Below are positions 47,493-59,200 of a DNA stretch of 64,000 nt, one piece after another; within the stretch, counting starts at the first letter, position 1; every line of letters begins with the position of its first letter. Below the pieces are notes generated by a model. That model saw only the letters and a list, made by a program, of their open reading frames with translations. It was not told the DNA's origin and did no database searches. The stretch lies in assembly GCF_958979055.1 (NCBI RefSeq), contig NC_084897.1, positions 22,193,628 through 22,257,627 on the forward strand, in the 5' to 3' direction. The position numbers and the translations under genes were made by a program. This stretch comes from Alnus glutinosa (Eukaryota; Streptophyta; Magnoliopsida; Fagales; Betulaceae).

Positions 47493-47760
47493 TATTAATT
47501 TTTTTCAAAGATTCCGGCGTTAGTATTTTTGCGAATTCCGTTAAATCCTAACGTAACGCTTAAATCTTAACAATTTTTTCCTTTTTTTCACTAAAAAATG
47601 GGTATTTTGAAATTTTGACACCACTCCGTTTGGATTTAACGGAAAATCTTAACAGAATGTTGAAACTGAAAAAATTTAAAATTTAAAAATTTAAAATAAA
47701 AATTGAAAGATGAATACACTAAATTAACACTTTTTAAAGTTTGTTGGAAGTAGCCCATTT
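47330..47760. mobile_element. Relative of the 45214-45638 Mutator-like MITE
   Basis: It shares the ordered blocks TTAGTGTATCAA, TTAGAATTTTCTGTTAAATC, TTTTTGCGAATTCCGTTAAA and TTGAAA...ACACTAAATTAA with the element in the CKI1-like gene. Its terminal regions differ or are eroded. An (AT)n tract lies inside at about 47459-47488. Confidence 0.6.
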
Positions 47761-48659
47761 GACTTTGTGAAAGGGCACTAATATGGCGTTTGGATGGAAG
47801 AAATTTAACATTTCTTTCGGCATTCACATTCTCAGGAATGTGTTGCTTGATTTTGAGGAATGTGATTAGTCTTAACTTTCACGGTTAGGGTTAATTAGGA
47901 ATCTAATAGGATTCTTGGAAATATGAGATTTTTCATGTTTAGTTTGCTCTTAAGCATTCTGAATGAATTATTATTATACCCAAATTTGGCGTAAAGATTC
48001 GAGAAGCCACTCTCGACATGTGATGCTCGTTTTGTCCAAGGTAATTCAATCCTTATCAATTGTCTAATTAAAATTTTAAAAGAATAATGTAACAATCTGT
48101 ATTCATACAGCAAACCATTCGTACCTCAAAAGTAAAATAAGTAAAGCTAATGTTTAAAAACTTTTCAAAATTTGAATAAGCTGATAATGTAACAATCTGT
48201 ACATGTTGGGATTTTAGAAGTTGTTCATGAAGGAAAACTACTTGAGCTGCTCTAATCACTGTGTTATTAGAAGTCGTATTAGAGTAGAATAATGTTAAAT
48301 AATGATAGATATTTATTTAAGTTAATCTTTTAATTATTTGTAGCACTATAGTGCAGAAGTCATTTAGTAGTATGTTTCTATTGTTGTTTATAGGAGTTTA
48401 TTTCAAAGTTAAGAGTAGGAGTTATCTCCAAGTAGCTTATTTGTATTAATAGTTTATCTTCGGGTAAATGTAGGAATTCACCTCATATTCTATGTCTTTG
48501 TAATTTTCTTAATTTATATGTGTGAGTGATTAATAAAAAATAAAAAGTATTAAGCTCAAGTTTTGTGTTTGAAAATGTCTAGTTCTCTTAGAACTTCAAA
48601 TCTATCTCGTTATGTGTTTATAAAATCATTCACGTGACACAATGCATATACGAATTAAA

Positions 48660-49150
48660 TGCCTTGATCCAGCATGTGATAGGCTGGCTTTCGAATGGGG
48701 AGGGGTCAAAAGGCCATTTCCATTTGAAACTGCGCCATAGAATTCTGGTGCAACCCAATCAAACATGCTGAATTGTACGTCTCACAGTAGGATTGGCATA
48801 AAGGGCAGAGGAGGTCTTCCTGAGATGCATGGTGAGGGTATTTGAAGATGTTAGCCCCAACTCTCTGGAAGGGAGTTCCAAGCAATTCAATTCTCCAGGC
48901 CAAACTGCCTGAGCCTATAGATTGAGTTTTTAGGCTCCATATATAGTTTCTTCCAAAGCTCTGGAACTAGGGCATTAGGATAGCCTGCTGTCAGGCTAAG
49001 AAGTAGTTCATGGGCAGTTTTGAAATAGAACTGACCTGAGGAAGAGGGTGTCCAAACCCATGTATCTTGGCCAGGGTTAATAATGCTCAGGTGGATTTTT
49101 TCGGTTCTGATGGACAGAATTGGAACAAATAATCTGGTTTAATCTGTAAA
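48660..49150 (-). mobile_element. LINE (L1-like) fragment, 3' end of ORF2
   Basis: On the minus strand, segments encode NPGQDTWVWTPSSSGQFYFK, a WKKL core and then LLCPLCQSYCET. These match the C-terminal zinc-binding region that follows the reverse transcriptase in plant LINEs (the usual pattern is WTPSSSGxFSVKS ... WKxLW ... CPLC). The pieces lie in two frames and there is at least one stop, so it is dead. No 5' part, poly(A) tail or target duplication was found. Confidence 0.7.
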
Positions 49151-50054
49151 GTGATCATATTAGCTAAAATATTAGACTTTTAACTAATTTGCTGGAGATG
49201 CTCAACAGATTGGCCCGAGTCACAAGGTCCCGCTTCGCCATCAGTAGTTGTTGCCTCAGGGTCAGGGCCTGGAATTTGACTTTATTTGTAATTCTATTCT
49301 ATGCTCAACAGTCGACAATGATTCTACTCTGAAAACAGTCGTGTATCTCTACACTTTTTTGTAAAATTGACTTTCATGATGATAAATGGCTTTCTATAGA
49401 AGGCAAGAATCATTTAGTCGTGTGTTGTAAGTAAGACCCATGATTGTCCAAATATGATCATTGCAAGCACACTTGTTCCACGACAGACCTGATCATTGCA
49501 ACCACATTCTCCTTAAAAGGCATCGTAAACCTGAGGCTAGTGAAGGTTGCTACCATTTGAAGAAGATATCGCGTCACCTCAAAATTACCAAAGCGTTAAA
49601 GTTTGGTGGAAAATTAACTCAAAAAGTATTCTAGTGCTGAACGTCGCAGCAAAATCAACAAAGCGTTTGCCTTGCGAAACATCTTCCTAGAGATTCATAT
49701 ATGCATGCTTTTTACCAACGGACGGAAACTAAAATCATGGAAAATTCAAAATTTCATAGGCAAAAAATAAATAACAATCAACAAGAAGCCAAAATCCACT
49801 GGGACATTTTTGCCATCAAAAGCACAGCTTTAATGTCTAAAATTACTTCATAATTGTGATGTTATCGAACGGATGCATATCCTCTTTGTTCTAATGGCTC
49901 AAGTAGTTTGAAAAGACATTAAAGCAATCAGTCGCGCAGAGTTCTGCATGACGCCCAACCGTTTCTGAGAAAAACTTCTACTACTACAAATAGAAAAAAG
50001 GAAAAAATTTTAGGAGCACTTGGCAGTCAACTTTATCTCCAGGTTCTCTGTCCC

Positions 50055-53000
50055 TTACAGTTCATCCTACAAACACAGAGCACGAGGAAAGAAAAAGATC
50101 AATGAACAGTATAAAAACAAAAATGGTACACTTCAATCAAGAGGAAAGAAAACCTACGTGTTTCTCTTCTTCCTTGGTTTCAGCGTCGTCTGTGCTTTCA
50201 TCTAGTTTGGCTTCAGAGTCAGAGTCTTCTGCTGAGTCATCATCGTCTTCATCCTCAGCCTGAAAAACAGGTCAGCAGAATTAGGAAAACAGTAAACACC
50301 GCAAAACATATAATTTACAGAAATCTGCTCGTAGGCTTACATCAGAATCAATTGGATCATCCTTCGCTTCCTGGTAAATAACCAAATTCAGGAGTTAGAA
50401 AGGAGCAAATAAATAATGAGTAACAAAAAGACCTAATAAAACCAGTATTGTTGAAAGACTCTTCAGCATTCAGTAAGTACTGCCATGAGTAAAGTTTTCC
50501 TATAGGACAGACAGATGATATGGGCAAAGAGAGTAAGTACCTCTTCCTCTATCTTCTTCTCTGCCTCCTCAAATGCTGCCTTCTCAGCCTGCATAATCAA
50601 TTGATCAATCAGATATCACCTCCAACCGAACAGTTTCTTCTATAGATTCAAAGATTAGAGGAAACGTCGAACTTACATCCTTGTGCTTGCCCCACGTTTC
50701 TTCTGCCAGCTGCTTGGCATATTCCGGATCATCAGTAATCAAGACATTGTCAAACAAGGTACCGGATTTCACCTGAAAATTACACATCTTGCTTGTCAGA
50801 ATTTAACTTGCATGGAAAAATAACAGTGCCCAAAACAAAAAAAAAAAAAGTCAAAGCATCATAACCTGCCACAGTTCAATGCCGACATACTTCAATTTGG
50901 GGTAGACATGGAGATCTGGGTCATCCTTGAAATCTGTTTACATTAAAACCAACTAGTGTCATTGAACACCATTATCAACTCAACCTCCTATCTGAACTAA
51001 TAAGGTGTCACAGCATACAAAACAAAGAATCGTTGATATTATATTATGCTAATGTTCATGACAAGCAACGAACCTGGGTTGTCAATCATTGGTGCCTTCC
51101 ACTTGCCCTTGTAGTTGGGGTTCTTAATTTTCTACAAGTAGGTAGAGAAAAGTTAAGAAATAGGGGATTCTAAATCACAACATGCGTCATAACTTGTACT
51201 AGAATTCTACAGACCTTTGGCGTCCATTCGCCCTTGTACTCAGGGTTGGGGATGGTTGGGGCTGTCCACTCACCATCTTCCTCGTCATCCCAGTCCTCAG
51301 GCTGAAACAACAAATTCATCTTATCAGTAACTATACTACTATTTTCTGCCAAGTAAAATGCACTCAGTAACTACATCATCATCAGAGACGTGTAAAATTT
51401 TGAAAAAAGAGGGAGTTCAGTGAGTACCTTCTTGGCATCAGAGTCAGGAATTTCCTTAGGGATGTCATCGTAGCCCTATAATACATCAAAGTGTCAGATT
51501 CCATGTACTTTTTAAAAAACTATATAGAACAAAAGGGTTTTAAGAATTAGGATACGCTACCTCTGGCTTCTTGTCTTCAGGATCAGGAATATACTCTTTG
51601 TCATCCCAATCTTCTGGCTGTCAGCATTAATATAGTTGGGGCAACATCAATATCCAACACCTAATAAGATAAAGCTAAAATAAAATTTATCAGACTGTGA
51701 ATGGATAAGTAGTTACTTTCTTGGCCTCAGGATCCTTGATTTTCTTGGGAGGAAGGATACTCCAGTCGCTGTAGACACTCCCAGATTGCTTCTCCACATT
51801 GTCAATTAGGATGCTGTATGAGGCATCTGGGTTGAGAATGAATGTATAAACATGAGTGAGTTGGTCAGTCTCACACGGAACATCCTTCTTGATCAAGTGA
51901 TTTGTGTCATTGTAGTGGAGAATAGTATGGACTTTCTTGGTGCTGTAGCCACAGATATCTGGTCCAAACATGATACTGCAGAACAACCAATTATCCAATA
52001 CCAGATCAGCAACTTTCAACAAGAATATAGTTCACAGTGAAAGACAAAATGTCAAATTGCAAGGGAATATGGTATAGACCTGTAAGGGGTATCACCACCA
52101 AATTTCTTCTGATCAGTTTCACCACTGAGTAATTTCATGTAGCCACCACCACAGTCAAGCTTCTGCTCATGCTTGACAGAAAACTGGAAGACTAGTGTCT
52201 TATCCTTGTTGCTGAATTCAGGGAACTCAGCTGAAATAGCATAGAATCTGTAGTCTTCACTTGTCTGGATACCTGTTTAGAAATCAAATGTCAACATCAA
52301 AAGCTTCATATTTTTTATTTAGAAACCCAAGAACGAAGCATAATACAAAGATGCCAAAATCAATTCAATGCATCAAGTTGTACTTGTACATATACAAATA
52401 TCATACAGTTCAGAAGGGTACCTTTGTCATTAGGGTCTCCATGCCATTTACCCGCGGTGTAGTTCCATTCCCCAGCCACATTTTCATCTTTCTTCCAATC
52501 AGATTTAACCCACCGACTTTCCCATCCATCTTTAGCATTTAACCAATGATACATGCACAAAGAACACTTAGTCAGATTTAAAGTTGAATACTGAAGTTGG
52601 TTTACAAAAACGAAAAACTCACATTGACTAAGCCAGATAGTTGCATCTGATTCAGTCAAAGTGTCAAGCATCCATGAAACAGGTATATATCCCTGCCCCT
52701 TAGATAGATTTGGGGGACCACCCATGGACCCGTATATCTAAACCCCATATGTACATGAGTGGGCGCCATATACACACACACACACACACACAAGATACCT
52801 TCTCCAGTTTAACTGCAGGTCCACGTTTTCTCTTATGTCAAAGAATGGAATGTACAAGATTCAACAGTTTTACTTTTTCTTATCCTTCCTTTAACTACTT
52901 GGAATTATTCAAAGTGCAATTCAATTCTAAAGAATAGCTGCAAATTGATCAGCATAATAATGAATACACCTTGAGGAAATGTCACCAAGATATGATACTA

Positions 53001-53751
53001 AAATCTCTGGTATAATTTTCTTTTTCATTCAAGAAGCACATGCCCATAGTTCTTCAAAATGCAAGTATTTCTATTCTCATGATTTTATATCATTTCCATG
53101 TATTTCTATAGCCGAATCCATTATTGCACGCGCGCAATAAACATCTATTTGGAATCCATTATGAGCGTACATGACCTAAGCAATTTTTTTCAATGGTTAT
53201 CGAACACCGAAACAATAAAAAGAAATGATATAATCACAAATAAACTAACGATTAAGCTCACAAAACATAATTTTATACAAATCTAAAACAAAATCAATCA
53301 AATCCAATTCCACACATTTTCACATTACGATCCCCGATCGTGAACGAAACCACTATTTGACCATTTCCACGACGAGAAAATTCAAAACCAAACACGAAAA
53401 TGTCAAAGTTTTCACAGATCCAGTCCAAATTATCACATTCACACCAAAACCATCAGATCGAACCGCAAATCCAGACAAAACTCCGATCCTTCACGAATCG
53501 TATGTACTTCTACATTAATTTGAGCATATAGAACCACCAAAATCTTAATCCGTTAAAATGCAAGCGAATTGCAATGGCATAAAGCACGATCCAAGCACAT
53601 ACATAAACACACACACACACACAAAGAGACTAGAGAGGAAGATATATATACCCTCAAAGCGTTCTTCGAAGAAAACTTTGGCGGAGGCGATCGCAAGGAG
53701 AGAGAGAAGGAACACAGAGAGAAGGCTAGGGTTTCGAGCCCTAAACGCCAT
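50055..53751 (-). CDS. CRT: Calreticulin (CRT1/CRT2 type), HDEL protein
   Basis: Ca2+-binding lectin chaperone of the ER lumen that binds monoglucosylated N-glycoproteins. Fourteen coding segments: 53652-53751, 52422-52529, 52080-52272, 51717-51975, 51561-51617, 51428-51475, 51215-51301, 51074-51131, 50866-50933, 50677-50772, 50541-50588, 50341-50370, 50158-50259 and 50055-50066. They give 421 aa in one frame. Signal peptide 1-24; lectin N-domain with [16 protein letters not shown] and [11 protein letters not shown]-domain with [27 protein letters not shown] and NPNYKGKW repeats; acidic C-domain ([16 protein letters not shown]); ER-retrieval HDEL. The last three residues DEL and stop are encoded by a separate 12-nt coding segment (TTTGTAG then GATGAACTGTAA), so the HDEL signal is split by an intron. 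Without that splice the protein would end KHVGFLSS. From memory, Arabidopsis At1g09210 is the counterpart. Confidence 0.97.
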
Positions 53752-54110
53752 GGCTTCTGTGAGAGTGAGGGAGAGAGAGTTGGAGCTACAGAGATAAAAT
53801 GTGAGAGCTGGGACTATTATAGGTGGTCTACTTCGTTGCCCTCTACGGTGAGGGCTAAAAATGGTAAATGCTGAGGTAGATCAATTGGGTGACGTGGACG
53901 AGTGACAGAGTGACAGGTAAGTTTGGCTTGTCACTGCTGTGACATGGCTGAGTGTGATTCGCCCGTGCTCGAGTTGTGGAGGTTCTAATTGGATGTAACA
54001 CGTGGGTAGAACGTATGTGACGCGTCTACGTAACTGCCCTCGACTACGTAGGATTTAAGTGGACATCCTATACCCGAAGAAGGATGGACACGTGGCACGT
54101 GGATACTGGT
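53752..54110 (-). promoter_or_regulatory. Calreticulin promoter with bZIP/UPR-like sites
   Basis: On the gene's strand a TATA-like CCTATAATAG lies about 70 bp before the ATG. Further up, plus-strand motifs are ATTGGGTGACGTGG (53884-53897, a TGACGTGG core next to an ATTGG/CCAAT box), GTGACGCGTCTAC (about 54017-54029), AACACGTGGG (53998-54007) and two adjacent CACGTGG (54089-54102). TGACGTG and GACGCGT cores resemble the UPR elements used by plant bZIP28/bZIP60. The spacing does not match the strict ERSE consensus, so this is an inference from motif density. Confidence 0.5.
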
Positions 54111-54761
54111 TGGTGGACTGAAAGTAGGCCCCACTTGAATGTTCACCGCGCCAGGGCCCAGCGGATAACCTTTATTTTTTTATTTTTTTATTTTTGAAGT
54201 CGGATAACCTTTATTTAGGTTGTTTTAAATGTTGTATTCGACTTCTTTTATTTGGTCCCAAATGGGTTGAGATTGTGTAGATGCTGTAAAGAATATTCCC
54301 AACTTGAAAAAGTTAATGATAAAGTTTTGTTTTAAATTGGATTTTAGAAATTTTAATTTAATTTGTTAAATTAATATTTATATTTAGAATATATAATTAT
54401 TATATGTTCTAAAAATATGTGTCAATTTAATAGATTATAGAGCCAAAAAAAAAAAAAAATTCTCTAATTTAATTTGGTTAAAGTTCTATCCAAATCAATT
54501 GATTTAGCTCAAATTTTTCCACCAAATTTGTATCTTAAACATAATTTCATGGTAGACAGCCAAGCGATTGCTGATGATACGACATGTCATATGAATGGTA
54601 CAAAGGCAATGGGTAACAAGGTGAAAATGACACCAACAAGTGCCAAGTAACCTAAAGAGCCATGCTTGAGACATGGAGATTTTAAAAGGATAGCAGTTGG
54701 AATGGATATCCATTTAACCCATGGAATGGTGTTTGAGCTTATTTATTGTTTGGCTCAAAAA

Positions 54762-54765
<4 letters not shown>

Positions 54766-54806
<41 letters not shown>
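54766..54806 (+). repeat. Poly(A) tract, about 41 A
   Basis: An uninterrupted A run. I looked for a SINE or retrocopy just upstream and for flanking direct repeats and found neither. Confidence 0.95.
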
Positions 54807-54809
<3 letters not shown>

Positions 54810-56292
54810 AATTGAGATTCTATTTGCTTGAAATGAACACCCAATTGAGATTCCTTATTCAATAATACTTACGTATTATATCGGGTGCAATACATTTTAC
54901 TTAGGTCGTATATTTTGTAACAGCAAAATTACAAATAATTAAAAAAAAAAAGTGATTTGAATATATTATGTTAAGGTAGCCTAACCATTTCAATAATCGA
55001 ACTTAGAATCCATTTCAAATTGACCGCTAAGTTTCTGACCATAAAAATTTCCTTGGCGGAGAAAATCAGGATCCTTGGCTGGTGGCTTGTGGTAAAGGTG
55101 TAGTCTGTAGATGAAAATGTAGGAAAAAGAAAAAGGATCTTTCGAGCATTCTAAAATGTAGAGAGGGAAACAATGTGGAATAGGTCATCCTATTCTTAAG
55201 GGTACGGGTGACGAGTAAAACAGCTTTTTTGGTGCAACGACTATAATTGTTTAAAAATAGTGGAATCGTGATAGGCACTCTCAACCACATCATTGTAAAA
55301 GACAAACTTTTAGGAAGGTTACCAAAATCATCCAAGTGGGCCGGCCCTGCCCTCGTGTATTCCTGTTTATTTTGTAGAGGACGCTTAGAAAAGATCAACG
55401 AAGTTTTAGTAATAGAATATGGAGACAGGTTTTGGGTGAGTTATTCTGTAATTTTTTTTTTTTTCTTTAAAAAAAATAATGTGCCTTTTAAAATTACAAT
55501 TTAATCGATATGATACGATTACGATTACGATTTCTGTACAACTCTAACAGCTTTTTTTAAAATCAACCATTAGATATGTAAGACTCATATGTAGAAAAAC
55601 AAAACTCATATGTAAGAAAGCAAATCCAATGATTAATTGTATAAAAATTGTAAACGTATCATATTTCTTTAAATAATATAAATGACCCTATTGATGTAGA
55701 TAACTGTTTCGTAGACAGATAACTACCACTACACTGTTATTGACTCCCAACATTAGACTACTACTACTAACTCTCAACACGAGAGTACTTTATTTAAATA
55801 AAATTTGCTACTTGTCCTCTCAAATTGAGAGGTCTTTTATTCTACTAACTACTATCCTGATACGGTTTAAGAACCCCATAATTTATGATTAGATCAAAAA
55901 GCTAATGAAGTGTGTAATAGTCTATTCAACATCGGGAAGAAAAGACCTATCATCGTTCAAGGAATCCGTTCTAATACTATGTAAAAGTCCATGGACCTTA
56001 TTCACTCTCAAAAGACGCCTTGAAAGAGGAGGGGACACCATTGCTTATAAAGTTTTTAAGTTATGTATCTCTTGGCGATGTGTGAAACCTTAACAAAGTG
56101 AAGCAAAATTCAGTACAGTAATATAGATACAGCACAGTTTTTATTAAGTGGAAAATTTTCGAGGAAGTAGAGCCGAATAGTTTTTCATTTACACGAGGAA
56201 AGTTACTAATTACAACAAGAAGTCCACTAAGTTTAGTGATCCAGTAGTGGACATAAATAGCAGGGTTAAACCGAGCACACAGCAGCTCCATT

Positions 56293-59200
56293 TTAAAACC
56301 ACTTGAAGATTAAGCCCCCATGAGTTGCAAAGAATGGAGCAAACACCAAGGACTCGACTGCCATGAGCTTAATGAGGATGTTGAGTGAAGGACCAGAGGT
56401 GTCCTTGAGAGGATCTCCAATTGTGTCGCCTATCACAGCTGCCTTGTGACAATCTGATCCCTTAGGGCCTAGTGATTTTGCATGTTCGTTCCCACCAGCC
56501 TGCAAGTGTACGAAATCAAAATCCTAACTCAAAGTTTGATGCAAAGAGAGATCCCCTAAAAACTGAGTGCCAAATGAAATCTTCTTCTGAAATATTGTAG
56601 GCCACAGAGAAATTGTTATGACAATAAGAATTCGAGCAAGCAGAACGGTTCAGCAAACGTCAGCTAAAACGTTGCAGATATTTAGCTGACAAACGCTCTG
56701 CTTGCTCGAATTCTTATCTGCATTAACAGAAGTATATAATTAAATGTTATAAGAGCAAAGAACTTACCTCTATGTATTTCTTTGCATTATCCCATGCGCC
56801 ACCGGTGTTGGAAGCTGAGATGGCAACCTAGGAAGAAAATCATAAAATAGAATGCTTGTTAAATACTGAGAATTCACTGGAGGGAAAATGACAAGCATAT
56901 AAAAGACACTCTTGGGATGAGTCTCAGAGTCTGCTGTCATCACAAACTTAAGTGCTATACAAAAACAAGAATAGATGAAGTAAACAAATTAGTGAAACAG
57001 ACAAATATGAAAAACCAGAAAAGAAACTGACAAATTTGTGAAGTAATCGAAGTAGGAGCGGCAGCAAAACAATGATTATATATTAAAACAAATTATTATC
57101 AACAGCTGAAATCAAATATTTTCTGTATTTTTAAGGGAGATGGTAAGGCAGGTGGACTAAGACAAACAAAATGCCTCCACCCTAGTAGGAGGAAAAAATA
57201 TCATAGCATACCTGCACACCAGAAACAAGTGAACCAGCAAGAACCCCAGAAAGAGTCTCCACTCCAAAGAAGGTTCCAGCAATAAGTGGAGTAAGCATGA
57301 CCAAAGCACCAGGTGGGATCATTTCCCTTAGTGAAGCATCAGTAGAGATCTTGACACAAGTTGCATAGTCTGGTTTTGCTCTTCCTTCCATAAGGCCGGG
57401 AATGGTATTGAACTGTCGGCGAACTTCTTCAACCATTTTGAGAGCTGCACTTCCCACACTCTTCATTGTCATGGCTGAAAACCAGTATGGCAGCATGGCT
57501 CCCACAAGCAACCCAATGAAGACCTTTGGGCTCAACACATCAACAGAATTGATGCCTGCTCTGCTCACAAAGGCACCAAACAAAGCAAGGGAAACAAGAG
57601 CAGCTGATCCAATAGCAAAACCCTGACACATAAAGGCGTAACGGAAAAGAATTTAATTGAGGTTGACTTGAGACCTTAAAATGGAAGCAGGACTTGTGGA
57701 AAACTCAAGAGTTGAAGCTATGACACAACACTTTGTTAGCAGAAGCATAAGGGCATATGTCGTCATGATCATTATTAGCTGTGAAAATACAACTTATTAC
57801 TCACTTCTTAATTTTCTTTTTCAAATTAAACAAGTTGAACAAACAGTCCATGTGAATTCATTAGCCCACTGGTTATGGAAAACCCAAGACCGATGGAAAG
57901 AAACAGGGTTATTTTATTTTCCAGAGTAGACAGGCTTGGAGGGGAGTAATATAAACCTCGCCAGGTACACTTTCTGAGCTAAGTTAGAGTTACACGTGCG
58001 GATAGTAGGGGGGAAGGGCAAGCTTAGTCCATGGCAAAAGAGAGGCTCTCAAACAGCCTCTATGCAGCAAATCGAGGGTTTTGGTGTCACTAAATCATGG
58101 GCATTTCCCCTCCGTGTGATAGAGATATTTACACTCCATTTTCGGAACTATCTAATTTTTGGGAAATATCGAGGGTTACTGTAATAATCAACATCTTTGA
58201 TGTTGCACTAAACAGTTCTAGGCAGTCACATTCCTCAAGATTGATTTCTGTATTTTCTCCTCGCCATTACTTTTGTTATCTTTAACTGGTATTCTAAAAG
58301 TTGACAGAAGCTTTGTCCAAATTAGCAAGTTCTCAGGACAATATGCTTGAAACTCTACTTGGTTGAAACTAGTGCCAAGATTTACTGATCCGTAGCATGG
58401 TCATGATGACCCTACAATAACTAATTGTGTCTACCAGCATATCAATATTGTGCTAAAGTACTTAATAAAAAAGTATAGAACCAGAAAAGAAAAAATTCAC
58501 CTTCCCAATAGCAGCAGTAGTATTTCCAGCAGCATCTAGAGCATCAGTTCTTTCACGTATCTCATGGCTCATACCAGCCATTTCTGCAATACCTCCAGCA
58601 TTGTCACTTATGGGGCCGTATGCATCAATTGCAAGACCAGTGGCAATAGTGCTGAGCATCCCTAAAGCAGCAACAGAAATTCCATACATAGCAGCCAAGC
58701 TAAAGCTCACATAAATGGCAATGGCAATAGAAAATATGGGAATGATGACAGATTTGTAACCCAGAGCCAATCCAAAAATCACATTTGTTGCAGCACCCGT
58801 CCTGCAAGAATCTGCCACATCCCGCACTGGGCTGCAATATTTGAACATGGTAATAAGCATCACAATTGCGAGTTGATGGTTATAAAGCATACAAGTATAC
58901 ACAAAAGCATTTAAGCTATTAGACAGTGTTGCACAGCGCATAGTAGCAAATTGCTGGGATTGAACGAGGTCATTTAAACTCGTTAGAATAGTTAATGCTC
59001 TCATTGCCAGTTATAAATAGAAGGAACAGGTCACAAAGTGATGCAGGGATCACATTTATCTACAAACTACATGCCATAAATCGTTTTTGCACAAGACCCA
59101 TAAACATTTAACAAATTTTGATATTTCATTTTGATTCCGAGCCACTATGAGTTAACCTCTAGGCATGTGCAATTCTAAGGACTGCTATGACATCTTAATT

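Larger units (their letters stand above)
45914..50054. other. Spacer between the CKI1-like gene and calreticulin
   Basis: No intact gene. It is packed with transposon remains: a hAT-like MITE (46138-46675), a short hairpin element (46806-46935), a relative of the 45214 element (47330-47760) and a LINE fragment (48660-49150). The last few hundred bases should be the calreticulin 3' UTR. Confidence 0.6.
53752..56292. other. Spacer between calreticulin and the vacuolar pyrophosphatase
   Basis: After the calreticulin promoter there is A/T-rich DNA without a recognised gene. It includes a run of about 41 A (54766-54806) and the V-PPase 3' UTR at the right edge. The open frames at 55066-55398 and 55247-55504 overlap each other on opposite strands and have no recognisable domain. 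Confidence 0.5.

Noticed and set aside
50158-50205. Calreticulin ending in KHVGFLSS
   Set aside because: A donor follows the His codon and an acceptor with pyrimidine tract precedes GATGAACTGTAA, restoring HDEL. I treat the read-through end as an intron-retention form only.
54721-54850. Retrocopy or SINE ending in the A41 run
   Set aside because: No pol III boxes, no gene-like sequence upstream and no flanking direct repeat were found. It is more likely simple homopolymer expansion.
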